Of a stretch of 32,529 nt of DNA, positions 23,841 to 31,257 are shown in pieces. Source of the DNA: an uncultured Oscillospiraceae bacterium. GTDB lineage: Bacteria > Bacillota > Clostridia > Oscillospirales > Ruminococcaceae. Position 1 is the stretch's first letter. Every line of letters starts with the position of its first letter. The DNA lies in contig CATJVQ010000051.1 in assembly GCA_949743955.1 (NCBI GenBank), forward strand, positions 1 to 32,529. Direction: 5' to 3'. Position numbers and translations under genes: made by a program. The notes below the pieces were generated by a model. That model did not search any database, was not told the DNA's origin, and saw only the letters and a program-made list of their open reading frames with translations.

Positions 23841-24422
23841 ATGAAAAAATGGATAATCACTCCAATTTTTGCTGCACTTGTGTTCATAATGGCCGGCTGC
23901 GGCCGGTCATCCGGTATAATCCCGCTGGAAGACCTTCCAGCCGGTTACAGTTTGGAGCAGGCAAAGAAGGACGGCTGTGTTATCCATGAAAACGGGGATG
24001 TGACACAGGGTAAGGAGGCATTTGAGACATTCTTTCATACTGCAAAATCAGGCAAAGCGGCTGAGGTAAGGCTGGCATTTTATTATACGCTCGGCGATCC
24101 CTCCGGGTACGATCCGGACTACTATGAATCTGTCAAGAATGAGTATCCCGTATTGTATATTCAGGATTTATCATTTGATGGAAAGGAATATACCATATGC
24201 TGGTATGAGGATGGAGAGGAGATTGTCAAAAACTATTCATTTCTTATGAAATACGAAGGACAGGCGGAGAGTCCGGCAGCGTCTTACAAGGCAAGTATAA
24301 GATATGTGCTGACAAACGACGATACTGTCACATGGAAGGAATTAGCGTATGGAATGGTAAGTTCCCAATTCGGAGACTATATCGATCATCAGACTGTCTG
24401 TACCGATCTTATTTCAAAATAA
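23841..24422 (+). CDS. Putative lipoprotein of unknown function
   Basis: 193 residues. The N terminus is a lipoprotein signal: KKW, a hydrophobic stretch IITPIFAALVFIMAG, then Cys20 in the lipobox MAGC. The mature part begins with LEDLPAGYSLEQAKKDGCVI and HENGDVTQGKEAFETFF, a pattern I associate with uncharacterised Clostridia/Bacillus lipoproteins but cannot tie to a function. Aromatic and acidic residues are frequent (GYDPDYYES, YTICWYEDGEE), and there is no enzymatic motif. The ribosome site is GCTGGAGG, nine bases upstream. It is a single gene with its own promoter and a shared terminator. It is AT-richer than the surrounding genes. Confidence 0.8.
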   Translation: MKKWIITPIFAALVFIMAGCGRSSGIIPLEDLPAGYSLEQAKKDGCVIHENGDVTQGKEAFETFFHTAKSGKAAEVRLAFYYTLGDPSGYDPDYYESVKNEYPVLYIQDLSFDGKEYTICWYEDGEEIVKNYSFLMKYEGQAESPAASYKASIRYVLTNDDTVTWKELAYGMVSSQFGDYIDHQTVCTDLISK

Positions 24423-24447
24423 CCCATACAGCATGGCCAAGAGTTTA

Positions 24448-24490
24448 AAAAACAGAACCCCTATTCCTTCAAAACCGGGGTTCTGTTTTT
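24448..24490. terminator. Bidirectional terminator
   Basis: AAAAACAGAACCCC (24448-24461) and GGGGTTCTGTTTTT (24477-24490) form a perfect 14-bp stem with a 15-base loop. The T and A runs at the two ends serve the converging lipoprotein and RNHCP genes. Confidence 0.9.
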
Positions 24491-24504
24491 CTGTAAACTG
24501 AGTA

Positions 24505-24933
24505 TCATTTCATCTGTCCGTCGCCGCCCATGAGCGCAGTCATCTCCTCAATGCGCTCCAGCGGAAACGGCGGCATGCACAGAGGCTTCATTGCAATGGA
24601 CATCAGCTTCATGGGGTTATCGTCCGCCGCCACACGGTTGGAGCTGAGCGCTCCGCAGCGGCGGCAGCGGTGGATGACCGCCCACTCCCCGTTCTTCCGC
24701 ACCCAGACCGCTACCGCATCCATGACGCCGCCGCAGTCCGCGGCCCGGTCACCGGGTTCGATGTCCACATGCAGGCTCGACAGACAGTTTGGGCAGTGAT
24801 TGCGATGATCTGTCCCCGCGCCCTGTGCGGAGACCGGGCGGCCGCAAACCTTGCAGGTAAAACTCTCATAACAGGCGTGCGTCTTATAATAGCCGCCTTT
24901 TTCGAACATTTTCTTCTTATTTTCCCGATTCAT
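24505..24933 (-). CDS. RNHCP domain zinc-ribbon protein
   Basis: 142 residues. The namesake signature is plain: FTCKVCGRPVSAQGAG near residue 25, then TDHRNHCPNCLSSLHVD near 41-57, and GDRAADCGGVMDAVAVWVRK. Two CxxC pairs (CKVC, CPNC) and a third (CRRC near 91-94) suggest one or two zinc sites. The family is widespread in Firmicutes and has no established function. The C-terminal part after residue ~100 is unremarkable. AGGAGG eight bases before the ATG is a strong ribosome site. A hairpin and an 11-codon open frame lie just upstream, between this gene and the CNNM gene. Confidence 0.88.
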   Translation of the reverse strand: MNRENKKKMFEKGGYYKTHACYESFTCKVCGRPVSAQGAGTDHRNHCPNCLSSLHVDIEPGDRAADCGGVMDAVAVWVRKNGEWAVIHRCRRCGALSSNRVAADDNPMKLMSIAMKPLCMPPFPLERIEEMTALMGGDGQMK

Positions 24934-24965
24934 GGGGTGTCCTCCTGAAAAAATGGTGGTTCTTT

Positions 24966-25000
24966 CGGGAGGCTTTGCGGAGTCTTTCGCAAACCTCCCG
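24966..25000 (-). promoter_or_regulatory. Stem-loop upstream of the RNHCP gene
   Basis: A 13-bp stem with a single bulged base: CGGGAGGCTTTGCG (24966-24979) with CGCAAACCTCCCG (24988-25000) and an 8-base loop. On the minus strand it begins one base after a short open frame, and the bases TTTTTTC follow about 15 bases further on. It could be an attenuator or a processing hairpin. Confidence 0.5.
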
Positions 25001-25001
25001 G

Positions 25002-25037
25002 TCAGCGAATCTCCACCGATGCTGAATAATTCTTCAT
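25002..25037 (-). CDS. Possible 11-residue leader peptide
   Basis: ATG AAG AAT TAT TCA and six further codons to a TGA give MKNYSASVEIR. AAGGAGG lies eight bases before the ATG, as good a ribosome site as any in the window. It starts 30 bases after the CNNM stop and is followed at once by the stem-loop at 24966-25000. That is the layout of a leader peptide with an attenuator. It could equally be a decayed gene start. No run of a single amino acid that would suggest classical attenuation is present. Confidence 0.35.
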   Translation of the reverse strand: MKNYSASVEIR

Positions 25038-25067
25038 GAAAACATCCTCCTTATACTACTGTACAGG

Positions 25068-26432
25068 CTAGGGCTTACGCTCCTCCAGCGGCTCCAGAAG
25101 CTCCTCCATATCTGCCGGTACGCGCTCCGCCTGCACCTTGGCGATGCGCCTGTCCTCAACACTGAGCACCGAGAAAACCACGTCGCCCATCCGGACAGAG
25201 GGGCGTTCCCGCTCGGACGGAATCCGCCCCAAACGGTCGATAATGAGACCGCCGAGGGTATCATAGTCCTCCTCTTCACCGAAGTGGATGTCCATCAGCT
25301 TCTCCACCTCGTCGAGAGAGACAGAACCGTCAAAATTATAGATCGTGTCGCAGACCTTCTGGATCTCCTCTTCCTCGTTATCATATTCATCCTGAATATT
25401 GCCGACAATGGATTCGAGCAGATCCTCCATCGTCACGACACCGGAGGTCCCGCCGTATTCATCCACGACGATGGCCATCTGCACCTTCTGCTCCTTAAAC
25501 TGGCGCAGAAGCTCGCTGCACCGGTTCGACTCCGGCACATACAATGCCGGGCGCATGATGGAGCGCAGGGAAACGCTACCGTAATCCTCGCGCCCGAGGA
25601 GGGAGAGCATATCCTTGACATAGAGGATGCCCGATATATTGTCCACATCCTCCTCATAGACCGGAACACGGGAGAAGCCGCGCTCAATGGCCTCGGACAG
25701 AATATCCCCCACTGTCTCCTCCGCGCCGGCGGCAAACAGTTCTGTACGGTGCGTCATCACATCCGTGGCGGTCCTGTCGTCAAACTCGAAGATATTGTCG
25801 ATCATGTCCTTCTCTGTCTGTTCGATGACTCCCCGCTCGTTGCCCTTATCCACCATCATGCGGATTTCTTCCTCTGTCATCCGCTCCGGCTCGTGCCCTG
25901 GGCGAACACCACACAGCCGAAGCACTCCCTTCGCGCACAGGGTCAGCAATGCGGCCAGCGGCCGGAACAGGCGGAACAGCAGTGCGGCCGCGCCTGAAAA
26001 GTAAAAAGCTATTTCCTCCGGATAGAGCGAAGCTATCCGTTTAGGGATAAACTCCCCAAAGATGAGAACAAAACAGGAAAGCAGTACCGTGACCAAAGCA
26101 AGAGAAATGATGTGCAGTGTTTGTGGCGGGACACGAAGGAAACCGAGCGCCGACGCCATCCCCCCTGTAAACCGATCTGCCGCAACGGCGGCGGCCAGCA
26201 GGCTTGACAGGGTAACCCCCGACTGAACGGCGGAAAGAAACCGCGCGGAATCATTTTTCAGCCGCTCAAGTCCTCTCGCCCGCCGGTCCCCCTCCTGCGC
26301 CATGCGCTGGAGGCGGCCGCTGTTGAGCGAGACCACAGCGACCTCGCAAAGAACCAGAAAAGCGTTCATACATAAAAATACGATAAGCAGAATAATCGAT
26401 GCTGTCCAACTGCTACTGTCCGGGTCAGGCAT
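25068..26432 (-). CDS. CNNM/CorC (HlyC) family membrane protein
   Basis: 454 residues with the standard layout. A DUF21 membrane domain spans ~11-175 with several helices (IILLIVFLCMNAFLVLCEVA in part, LALVTVLLSCFVLIFGEFIPKR). A CBS pair follows at ~225-345 (DVMTHRTELFA, GFSRVPVYEEDVDNISGILY in part, IVVDEYGGTSGVVTMEDLLE). A C-terminal CorC_HlyC transporter-associated domain spans ~360-440 (YDTLGGLIIDRLGRIP). Relatives carry out or regulate Mg2+ efflux, and some are wrongly called haemolysins. AGGAG eight bases before the ATG. It has its own consensus promoter. Readthrough could reach the RNHCP gene. Confidence 0.93.
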   Translation of the reverse strand: MPDPDSSSWTASIILLIVFLCMNAFLVLCEVAVVSLNSGRLQRMAQEGDRRARGLERLKNDSARFLSAVQSGVTLSSLLAAAVAADRFTGGMASALGFLRVPPQTLHIISLALVTVLLSCFVLIFGEFIPKRIASLYPEEIAFYFSGAAALLFRLFRPLAALLTLCAKGVLRLCGVRPGHEPERMTEEEIRMMVDKGNERGVIEQTEKDMIDNIFEFDDRTATDVMTHRTELFAAGAEETVGDILSEAIERGFSRVPVYEEDVDNISGILYVKDMLSLLGREDYGSVSLRSIMRPALYVPESNRCSELLRQFKEQKVQMAIVVDEYGGTSGVVTMEDLLESIVGNIQDEYDNEEEEIQKVCDTIYNFDGSVSLDEVEKLMDIHFGEEEDYDTLGGLIIDRLGRIPSERERPSVRMGDVVFSVLSVEDRRIAKVQAERVPADMEELLEPLEERKP

Positions 26433-26464
26433 AGTTCGCTCTCCTTTTTGTGAATTTCTCTTTT

Positions 26465-26493
26465 ATTTTACTGAAAGTCCGCCGGATTGTCAA
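26465..26493 (-). promoter_or_regulatory. Promoter of the CNNM/CorC gene
   Basis: On the minus strand a perfect TTGACA (complement of 26488-26493), 17 bases, then TAAAAT (complement of 26465-26470). It is one of the two best-matching promoters in the window. Confidence 0.82.
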
Positions 26494-26506
26494 CTGCGTT
26501 CTGTTC

Positions 26507-27415
26507 TCAGCGCCCCGCTTCTTTGAGCAGCGCGATATATTCCTCCAGGCATAACCCGTGTTCCATGATGTACTGCGCATGCTCCTTACCGACATAGCGG
26601 TAGTGCCACGGCTCAAAGTTAATCTGCGTCTCCTCCTCCTTCTCCTTCGGATAGCGGAGGATAAAGCCGTATCTGGCGCAGTTTTCCCGCAGCCAAGTAT
26701 AGGCATCCGTATCGGCGAAACGGTCATCCAAGGAGTAAATCTGGTTGTGGTACTCGGGCGTGATGATGTCGAACGCCAGCCCCGTGTGGTGCTCGCTGTG
26801 GCCGGGGACAGTATAGTACTCGTTCGTCAGCCGGAGGGCCTCCTCCCGGCTCTTGCCCGCATCGAGATACCGCTGCACGCTTCCGTTATAGTTCTGCCGC
26901 TGTGTCTCCATCGATCGGTAGCCCGAGCGCAGGTAGAGGGTGATCCCCTCGGCCGCCGCCGCGTCGCGCATGGTGGCATACGCATCGGCCGCGCGGGAGT
27001 CCACGCGCTGGGTATCGAACTGGGTGAGCTCCAGATCGAGCTCCTCATCGATCTTATTCTCCTCATGCGGACCGAGGAGAATAAGGTTCCAGTCGCTCAA
27101 GCTTCCTTCAGGCAGGCCGTCTGATTTTTTCGTCTTCGGCAGATCGGGCACTCCGTCCGGAGGGGCCGCCAGATCGTCAACCGAACCGTCCTCCTTTTGA
27201 ACCGTCTGATCGGAGTCGACTACCTCGCCGAGCTCGCCGGCATTCCGAACCGACAGATGGGTGTCCCCCTTCCCCGGTTCACCGTTCCTTTTCACAGGCG
27301 CTTCCTTCCCTTCCCAAAAAAGATACGCCGCAAGCGATACGGTGATTACCGTGCAGATCGCCAGCACGACAGTGGAATAGATTTTGCACATCCTGTACCA
27401 TCTCTTTCCTTTCAT
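26507..27415 (-). CDS. VanY-type D-alanyl-D-alanine carboxypeptidase (M15B)
   Basis: 302 residues, anchored by one helix near 13-34 and exposed outside. A polar linker (~36-125) leads to the peptidase domain. Motifs: YLRSGYRSMETQ near 161-172, GHSEHHTGLAFDI at 205-217 and FEPWHYRYV at 267-275. The zinc ligands should be His209, Asp216 and His271, and the catalytic base Glu268. The enzyme trims the terminal D-Ala from peptidoglycan stem peptides. There is no VanS/VanR or ligase nearby, so this is ordinary wall remodelling rather than a vancomycin cluster. The start is uncertain: the ATG at 27415 has only GGAAA upstream, and an ATG at 27391 has AAGGAAAGAG. It is in one unit with the SDR gene, 20 bases upstream. 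Confidence 0.92.
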   Translation of the reverse strand: MKGKRWYRMCKIYSTVVLAICTVITVSLAAYLFWEGKEAPVKRNGEPGKGDTHLSVRNAGELGEVVDSDQTVQKEDGSVDDLAAPPDGVPDLPKTKKSDGLPEGSLSDWNLILLGPHEENKIDEELDLELTQFDTQRVDSRAADAYATMRDAAAAEGITLYLRSGYRSMETQRQNYNGSVQRYLDAGKSREEALRLTNEYYTVPGHSEHHTGLAFDIITPEYHNQIYSLDDRFADTDAYTWLRENCARYGFILRYPKEKEEETQINFEPWHYRYVGKEHAQYIMEHGLCLEEYIALLKEAGR

Positions 27416-27435
27416 TTTCCGAATGGCTGCCCTGC

Positions 27436-28341
27436 CTAGACAATGATACCGCCGTTCGGGTGGAGCACTTCCCCGCTCATGAAGCTCGAATCGTCGCTGG
27501 CGAGGAAAACGTAGGCGGGGGCGATTTCAAACGGCTGTCCGGCGCGCCGCATGCCGCTGCGCGATGTCCCCCATGTGCCGAACGTTTCGATCTCCTCCGG
27601 TGCGCGCGACGCGGGCTGCAGCGGTGTCCAGACCGGGCCGGGCGACACCGCATTGACCCGGATGCCGCTCTCCATCAGGCTGAGCGCCAGCGATCGCGTA
27701 AAGGACACGATAGCCCCCTTCGCCGCGGAATAATCCAAGAGATCCCTGTCGCCGCGGAACGCTGTCACCGATGTGGTGTTAATGATTGTAGCCCCGCTGC
27801 GCAGACGCGGCAGCACCGCCTTCACCAGAAAGAAAAATGAGTAAATATTCGTTCGGAAGGTCGTTTCAAGCTGTTCCTCCGTAATGTCGAGAATGCTTTT
27901 CTGCAAAAACTGAACCGCATGATTGTTGACCAGACAGTCGAGTTTCCCATAGCGTTCCATCGTTTTTGCAACGACAGCCGCGGCCCCCTCCTCCGAGCGC
28001 AGATCGCACGCGACCGTCAGGCACGGGCGGCCTATCGACTCCACATGCCGCTTGGTCTCCATCGCGTCGTCGTGCTCATTGAGATACGCGATGGCGATGT
28101 CCGCCCCCTCGCGCGCAAACGCGTAGGCAACGGCGCGGCCGATGCCGCTGTCCCCGCCCGTGATGAGCGCCACACGCCCGCAAAGCTTTCCTCTGCTCCC
28201 CTCACACGGATTCTCGCTGATGGGCCACGGATCCATGATGGCCTCCACCCCAGGCTGACGCGGCTGGCTCTGCGGAGGGAACGCGACGGGCACCTCCTCG
28301 CTGATTCGCTTCATCCCCAGATAGTTAAACACCGGATACAT
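27436..28341 (-). CDS. Short-chain dehydrogenase/reductase (general-stress YhxC/YdaD-like)
   Basis: 301 residues. The N-terminal extension of about 50 residues, with PPQSQPRQPGVEAIMDPWP, is typical of this SDR subgroup. The NAD(P)-binding motif TGGDSGIG is at 61-68. Then come NNHAVQ (139-144) and the catalytic Ser191 in NTTSVTAF. Tyr204 and Lys208 lie in DYSAAKGA, and NAVSPGPVWTPLQP follows. The substrate is unknown; relatives in Bacillus belong to the general stress response. AAAGGCGG precedes the ATG. It lies 63 bases downstream of rmuC. The gap holds a TACAAT that could be a weak -10 box, so co-transcription with rmuC or a separate start are both possible. Confidence 0.92.
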   Translation of the reverse strand: MYPVFNYLGMKRISEEVPVAFPPQSQPRQPGVEAIMDPWPISENPCEGSRGKLCGRVALITGGDSGIGRAVAYAFAREGADIAIAYLNEHDDAMETKRHVESIGRPCLTVACDLRSEEGAAAVVAKTMERYGKLDCLVNNHAVQFLQKSILDITEEQLETTFRTNIYSFFFLVKAVLPRLRSGATIINTTSVTAFRGDRDLLDYSAAKGAIVSFTRSLALSLMESGIRVNAVSPGPVWTPLQPASRAPEEIETFGTWGTSRSGMRRAGQPFEIAPAYVFLASDDSSFMSGEVLHPNGGIIV

Positions 28342-28404
28342 CGTTCGCCGCCTTTCCGGCGAAAACCGGGCGCCGCAGCGCCGTCTTTCCGCACAAATTG
28401 TACC

Positions 28405-29685
28405 CTATTCTATGCGGACGGTATCGGCGTGGTTCCCCTCCTCGATTTGTTCGATGTCCTTGAGCGTGCGCTGGATCTGGCGCGTACGCACTCCCACAAG
28501 CTTGTCAAGCTCCGCGTGCGCCTGCTCGAGGCGCTGCTGGGTGGTGCGCAGGACGTCGCCAAAGCGGTCGAACTCAGTCTTCACGGCGCTGAGGGTCTTC
28601 CACACCTGCGCCGACCGCTTCTGCAGAGCGAACGCCCGGAAGCCCATCTGGAGGCTGCTGAGCAGGGCCGCCATCGTGCTCGGCCCGGCAATATTGACAC
28701 GGAACTCCCGCTGAAGTGTCTCGATCATGCCACTGCTGACAACTTCGGCATACAGCCCCTCGAACGGGAGGAACAGGACAGCGAATTCCGTGGTGTGGGG
28801 CGGATCGATGTACTTGCTGCGGATATCCCTCGCCTCGCTGCGGATCTCGGCGAACAGGGCGTTTTTCGCCGCGGCAAGCGCCTGCGCATCCCCGCTGTCG
28901 GCAGCGTCGCGCAGGGCGGCATAGCGTTCGCCGGGAAATTTGGAGTCGATGGGCAGCCAGACCTGCCCCCCGTCCTCGGCCGGCAGGCGGACGGCGAATT
29001 CCACCACGTTCCGGCTCCCCGGCGTGACAGCTACGTTCGTCCCGTACTGCTCGGGGGAGAGGATCTCCTGTAAGATGGCTCCGAGCTGTACCTCGCCGAG
29101 GATACCGCGTGTCTTGACCCCGGAGAGCACTTTCTTGAGATCCCCCACGCCGGAAGCGAGTGTACGCATCTCGCCGAGCCCCTGAGAGACCTGTTCGAGC
29201 CGCTCGCTGACGGCGGCGAACGAGCGGGCCATCTTCTCGTCGAGCGTGCGCTGCAGCTTCTCGTCGACCACCTGGCGCATCTGCGCGAGCTGGTCGTTAT
29301 TGTCCTGCTGGAGCGACTGGAGGCGGCGCTCCACCGTCACACGGACAGCCTCGAGCTTCTGTTCGTTTGCGAGCGAATCCGTGCGCAGGCGCTGCTCGAT
29401 CTGCGTGAACTGCGCGGCCAGCGAGCGCTGGAGCGCATCCGCCTGCTGGGTCTGTACCTGCGAGGCGTAGCTCAGGTTCTGGCTGAGGATCTCACTCATC
29501 GAGGTGACAGAGTCCTGCACTGTCCGAGCCAGTTCCTGCCTAAGCTGGCGCTGGCTCTCCTCCGCCTGCTGCCACAGCTGCGCGTTTTCTCCGTCCCGCC
29601 GGCGCAAGCTCCGCAGTATCCATATGAGCAGCGCCAGAAGTACAAAGTTACATATCAATATACCCACTATCAGGTAAATCTCCAT
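28405..29685 (-). CDS. rmuC: RmuC family protein
   Basis: 426 residues. A single N-terminal helix (3-25, IYLIVGILICNFVLLALLIW in part) is followed by a long Gln/Arg-rich coiled coil to about residue 170. The RmuC nuclease-fold domain then runs from ~180 to 380: GVKTRGILGEVQLGAIL, VVEFAVRLPAEDGGQVWLPI in part, DSKFPGERY, FLPFEGLYAEV and GPSTMAALLSSLQMGFRAF. E. coli RmuC limits recombination at inverted repeats. Given the palindromic repeats in this window the link is tempting, but nothing in the sequence shows it. The ribosome site GGAGGAG is five bases before the ATG. Its promoter is at 29714-29722. Confidence 0.94.
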   Translation of the reverse strand: MEIYLIVGILICNFVLLALLIWILRSLRRRDGENAQLWQQAEESQRQLRQELARTVQDSVTSMSEILSQNLSYASQVQTQQADALQRSLAAQFTQIEQRLRTDSLANEQKLEAVRVTVERRLQSLQQDNNDQLAQMRQVVDEKLQRTLDEKMARSFAAVSERLEQVSQGLGEMRTLASGVGDLKKVLSGVKTRGILGEVQLGAILQEILSPEQYGTNVAVTPGSRNVVEFAVRLPAEDGGQVWLPIDSKFPGERYAALRDAADSGDAQALAAAKNALFAEIRSEARDIRSKYIDPPHTTEFAVLFLPFEGLYAEVVSSGMIETLQREFRVNIAGPSTMAALLSSLQMGFRAFALQKRSAQVWKTLSAVKTEFDRFGDVLRTTQQRLEQAHAELDKLVGVRTRQIQRTLKDIEQIEEGNHADTVRIE

Positions 29686-29713
29686 CCGCTCTCCTCCATC
29701 TGACTTTTTACCA

Positions 29714-29722
29714 ATTATAACA
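29714..29722 (-). promoter_or_regulatory. -10 region for rmuC
   Basis: On the minus strand TGT-TATAAT, an extended perfect -10, lies 29 bases before the ATG. The -35 region (TTCCTT) is poor. Confidence 0.55.
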
Positions 29723-29884
29723 CATCAGGCAAATCAAAGGAAGTCCCTGTCCGAAAGCACGCCGTATACTTTTTTATTCTATCACGTTTTAGTGGACGGA
29801 ACCGGCAGATTCTCTGAAGAATATCTTAAAAAGTTCTTACAATCTGCGCCGCCCGGTTCGAGACGAAATCTGCTGAACGCCTGT

Positions 29885-29913
29885 TTGACAAATCCAGAAA
29901 AAAGTGTTACGAT
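29885..29913 (+). promoter_or_regulatory. Promoter of the small membrane protein gene
   Basis: A perfect TTGACA (29885-29890), 17 bases, then TACGAT (29908-29913) preceded by TGT. AGGAGGG and a GTG start follow. The rest of the gap to rmuC (29723-29884) shows nothing I can name. Confidence 0.8.
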
Positions 29914-29950
29914 ATAACCAAATAAAAGAGGTTGTTCAGGAGGGATTTTT

Positions 29951-30202
29951 GTGGAGTGGGGCCGTGTTAAAGAGACTGCCGCTTATGTGGTGGATGAGAT
30001 TTATCGTCTCAGAATTCTGGATTATGCCACTATTGCCATCTGCCTGTTTATTCTGGGGCTCCTGGCGGGACAGTATTTTCCTCCGTCTGCTCGCCGTTCC
30101 CGCCGTGCCGCTGTGTGGATGATGGTTTGTTATTCCCTTACGCTGATTCTCGTGGTCTTCCGTGTCGTCGTTCTGCCGCGCCTCACCGAAGACGAAGACT
30201 GA
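29951..30202 (+). CDS. Small two-helix membrane protein, unknown function
   Basis: 83 residues from a GTG with AGGAGGG six to seven bases upstream. The first 22 residues are amphipathic (EWGRVKETAAYVVDEIYRL). Then come a helix near 24-42 (YATIAICLFILGLLAGQYF), a positive loop SARRSRRA, and a second helix near 53-75 (WMMVCYSLTLILVVFRVVV). The acidic tail is LTEDED. The layout recalls small Clostridia proteins loosely annotated as phosphate-permease related, but the similarity is too weak to name it. It has a strong promoter of its own and a terminator behind it, which supports that it is expressed. Confidence 0.7.
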   Translation: MEWGRVKETAAYVVDEIYRLRILDYATIAICLFILGLLAGQYFPPSARRSRRAAVWMMVCYSLTLILVVFRVVVLPRLTEDED

Positions 30203-30242
30203 TTTTGCCGGACAGAACTTTTTCATCACAACCATGAACCCG

Positions 30243-30271
30243 TTGTATAAACCGCCGTTCTGTGCTATAAT
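30243..30271 (+). promoter_or_regulatory. Promoter of the ATPase-ferredoxin-oxidoreductase operon
   Basis: TTGTAT (30243-30248), 17 bases, then TATAAT (30266-30271) with TGC before it (30263-30265), a perfect extended -10. The hexamer is inside the loop of the terminator hairpin. Confidence 0.62.
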
Positions 30272-30289
30272 GAGCAGAACGGCGGTTTT
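30249..30289. terminator. Terminator after the small membrane protein gene
   Basis: A perfect 14-bp stem, AAACCGCCGTTCTG (30249-30262) with CAGAACGGCGGTTT (30275-30288), a 12-base loop and TTTT at the right end. The loop carries TGCTATAAT, the likely -10 element of the next gene. Confidence 0.82.
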
Positions 30290-30335
30290 GCGCCGCAGCG
30301 GCTCTATGCCGCGAATATTTTGGAAAGGATCCTGC

Positions 30336-31019
30336 ATGTTTAAACCCATCTCTCTGCTTTTGCAGCGCTCACATGTTATCCTTGTTACCGGCCACTATGG
30401 GTGCGGGAAAACCAGCCTGTCCGTCAGCCTTGCTCTGGACTGCCGGCTGGCCGGATATGATGTGACGCTCTGCGATCTGGATATCGTCAACCCGTATTTC
30501 CGCTCGGCCGATTTCGAAGCGCTGATGCACCGAAACGGTATTGCCACCATCTCCCCCACCTTCGCCAACACCAATCTGGACATCCCTGTGCTCGGGCCGG
30601 GCCTGTCCGCGGTCGTGCGGAAAAGGGAGCAGGTGGTCATCGTCGACGTGGGCGGGGACGATGCGGGAGCCGTCGCGCTTGGGCGCTACGCGCCCGAACT
30701 CTGTGCGTCCGGCTACAATATGCTCTATGTTTATAATCATTACCGCTATCTCACCCGCGAGGCGGCGGACGCTGCCGCGCTCCTCGAAGACATCTGCGGC
30801 GCCTCCCGGCTGCGGGCGACGCACATTGTCAACAATTCCAACCTCGGAGAGGAGACCGGCCGTGCGTGTATCGCCGCGTCGGCGCCGGCTTGCCGGGAGC
30901 TGTGCCGGCTCTCCGGGCTGCCGCTGGCTTTCACCGCCGCGCCAAAGGCCGCCGCCGGGGAGGATGAATACCCACTGCGGATGCTTGTGCACAAGCCGTG
31001 GGAGAGGCAGTGGGAATAA
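30336..31019 (+). CDS. P-loop ATPase of the MinD/ParA-like type
   Basis: 227 residues from the ATG at 30336. GGAAAGGA lies six bases upstream; the frame is open further left across the terminator, so that part is not coding. The Walker A region is VTGHYGCGKTSLSVSLA (17-33), a variant of the deviant ParA motif. CDLDIVNPYFRSADF (46-60) follows and VVIVDVGGDDAGAVALGRY comes later, as in MinD/CobQ-like ATPases. Similar genes often sit directly before vor/kor oxidoreductase operons in Clostridia; whether they help cofactor insertion is not known. The ferredoxin gene begins 21 bases downstream. Confidence 0.82.
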   Translation: MFKPISLLLQRSHVILVTGHYGCGKTSLSVSLALDCRLAGYDVTLCDLDIVNPYFRSADFEALMHRNGIATISPTFANTNLDIPVLGPGLSAVVRKREQVVIVDVGGDDAGAVALGRYAPELCASGYNMLYVYNHYRYLTREAADAAALLEDICGASRLRATHIVNNSNLGEETGRACIAASAPACRELCRLSGLPLAFTAAPKAAAGEDEYPLRMLVHKPWERQWE

Positions 31020-31040
31020 AGAAAGGAAGGCTGTGAACGA

Positions 31041-31250
31041 ATGTCAAAGGTCACTGTCAATGAGGACGTCTGTAAGGGCTGTGGGCTCTGTGTCCACGCC
31101 TGCCCGAAGGGCGTGCTCTTTTTGAGTCCGGACAGGCTCAACGCCAAGGGGTACAGCCCGGCCGTCGTCCGGTTTGCCGAAAAATGTATCGGCTGCGCCA
31201 TGTGCGGCATGATGTGCCCCGACAGCGCGATCACTGTGGAAAAGGAGTGA
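31041..31250 (+). CDS. 2x[4Fe-4S] ferredoxin subunit of 2-oxoacid:ferredoxin oxidoreductase
   Basis: 69 residues with two complete cluster motifs: Cys11, 14, 17 and 21 in CKGCGLCVHACP, and Cys49, 52, 55 and 59 in CIGCAMCGMMCP. This corresponds to the delta (KorD/VorD-like) subunit that passes electrons from the TPP enzyme to free ferredoxin. GGAAGG lies upstream of the ATG. The alpha-subunit gene starts eight bases after the stop, so the complex is encoded in the order delta, alpha, beta, with gamma expected beyond the window. Confidence 0.93.
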   Translation: MSKVTVNEDVCKGCGLCVHACPKGVLFLSPDRLNAKGYSPAVVRFAEKCIGCAMCGMMCPDSAITVEKE

Positions 31251-31257
31251 ACATAGC

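Noticed and set aside
26507-27415. Vancomycin resistance locus because of the VanY-like enzyme
   Set aside because: No VanH/A/X, VanS or VanR genes are adjacent. VanY-type M15B enzymes are common in wall remodelling.
27919-29073. A 384-codon open frame on the plus strand opposite the SDR and rmuC genes
   Set aside because: Same reason: it crosses a gene boundary and has no family motifs.
30162-30335. N-terminal extension of the P-loop ATPase
   Set aside because: The frame overlaps the previous gene and the terminator hairpin. The ATG at 30336 has a good ribosome site and starts right before the P-loop region.
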